Positions 7,224 to 7,683 of a DNA stretch of 7,683 bases are shown piece by piece. A program made the position numbers and the translations under genes. The DNA comes from Candidatus Sulfopaludibacter sp. SbA3. Lineage in GTDB: Bacteria; Acidobacteriota; Terriglobia; 20CM-2-55-15. Under the pieces are notes generated by a model, which saw nothing but the letters and a program-made list of their open reading frames with translations, made no database searches and was not told the DNA's origin. Positions within the stretch are counted from its first letter, which is position 1; each line of letters starts with the position of its first letter. The stretch is from NCBI GenBank assembly GCA_945861845.1, contig CAMAWS010000143.1:1-7683 (forward strand), read 5' to 3'.

Positions 7224-7683
7224 TGGAAATGAACTGGAAAGACATCAGGCTGCTCTACGTTCGGGAAGTTCTCTCGGCGTTGCGTGAACGAACGATCGTA
7301 ACCAACAGCATTCTTATTCCGCTGCTTCTCTATCCCCTGCTCATCTGGCTGATGTATACCGGGTTCAGTTTCGTTTCGGGACAAAACGAAGAGTTAACAT
7401 CGCGAGTGATGCTGAAGAACCTTCCCGCATTTCATGAATCTCTTCGAAGCGCCATCCAGTCCGACCGGTCCATGGAGATTGCGACGGCCGCCGATCCAAC
7501 CGCCGATATCGGGAAAGGTTCGCTCGATGCCCTCATCGAGTTTTCTCCGCCGAACGGCGGCAGCACGGCGCTGGAGAATAACTTCCAGGCCAGGATCACT
7601 TATGACGAGTCGCGCGATCGGAGCGGCCAGGCGAGGGACAGGCTTGTCGAAAGCGTGTCGAAATATCGCCAGGACTTCATCGA
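7223..7683 (+). CDS. ABC-2/NatB-type ABC transporter permease, N-terminal part (3' end outside window)
   Basis: The frame is open from ATG 7223 to the window edge (153 codons plus 2 bases). It begins with a short cytoplasmic segment with the family-like 'RLLYVREVLSALRERT' (residues 9-24), then a hydrophobic helix with 'SILIPLLLYPLLIWLMY' (about 29-45), and then a long polar, mixed region (about 52-153). This fits the NatB-like ABC-2 export permeases, which have one N-terminal helix, a large extracytoplasmic domain, and further helices that would lie beyond the window. Such permeases pair with an ATPase, often in a neighbouring gene; none is in view. NatB itself exports sodium in Bacillus, but this branch has no fixed substrate. 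The start is chosen for the TAATG overlap, with a weak AGGGCG 9 bases upstream; ATG at 7229 is an alternative. Confidence 0.8.
   Translation, partial: MEMNWKDIRLLYVREVLSALRERTIVTNSILIPLLLYPLLIWLMYTGFSFVSGQNEELTSRVMLKNLPAFHESLRSAIQSDRSMEIATAADPTADIGKGSLDALIEFSPPNGGSTALENNFQARITYDESRDRSGQARDRLVESVSKYRQDFI

Overview
The window looks like a piece of a free-living, GC-rich, probably soil-type bacterial chromosome. Acidobacteriota is the best guess, but this is inference. The reasons are a two-haem cytochrome of the 'reaction-centre cytochrome c subunit' family fused to a beta-rich C-terminal domain and preceded by a small 'KAYT.PW'-type protein, plus palindromic intergenic repeats of a kind I associate with that phylum. 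Most genes are ordinary metabolic or transport genes. I see no phage, CRISPR, defence island or transposase gene.

Layout from left to right. (1) The 3' end of an unidentified gene (2-262) is followed after 12 bases by the secreted two-haem cytochrome c protein (275-1381), probably in one operon. (2) A convergent junction of 12 bases leads to a pterin-4a-carbinolamine dehydratase on the minus strand (1394-1717). Its start codon abuts the start of a class III sirtuin deacylase on the plus strand (1718-2476), so the dehydratase promoter and ribosome binding site lie inside the sirtuin coding sequence. (3) A secreted alpha/beta-hydrolase esterase on the minus strand (2527-3579) is convergent with the sirtuin. 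(4) A 171-base divergent region (3580-3750) holds a strong promoter for the esterase, a candidate promoter for the next gene and a 69-base imperfect palindrome between them. (5) A monomeric NADP-type isocitrate dehydrogenase (3751-5991) comes next. (6) A 276-base gap (5992-6267) is mostly filled by a compact repeat of about 194 bases with imperfect terminal inverted repeats. (7) An EamA/DMT-family membrane transporter (6268-7179) is followed by a possible 13-codon minicistron and the first 153 codons of an ABC-2/NatB-type permease (7223 to the window edge).

The genes do not form one pathway: strand alternates from gene to gene, with only the first pair and the last pair plausibly cotranscribed. 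The most interesting signals are in organisation and fine detail. They are the two palindromic elements, a promoter that predicts a leaderless esterase mRNA, the zero-gap head-to-head gene pair, and the loss of one of three expected NADP-binding residues in the isocitrate dehydrogenase. I found no convincing evidence of a wholly new multi-gene system here.
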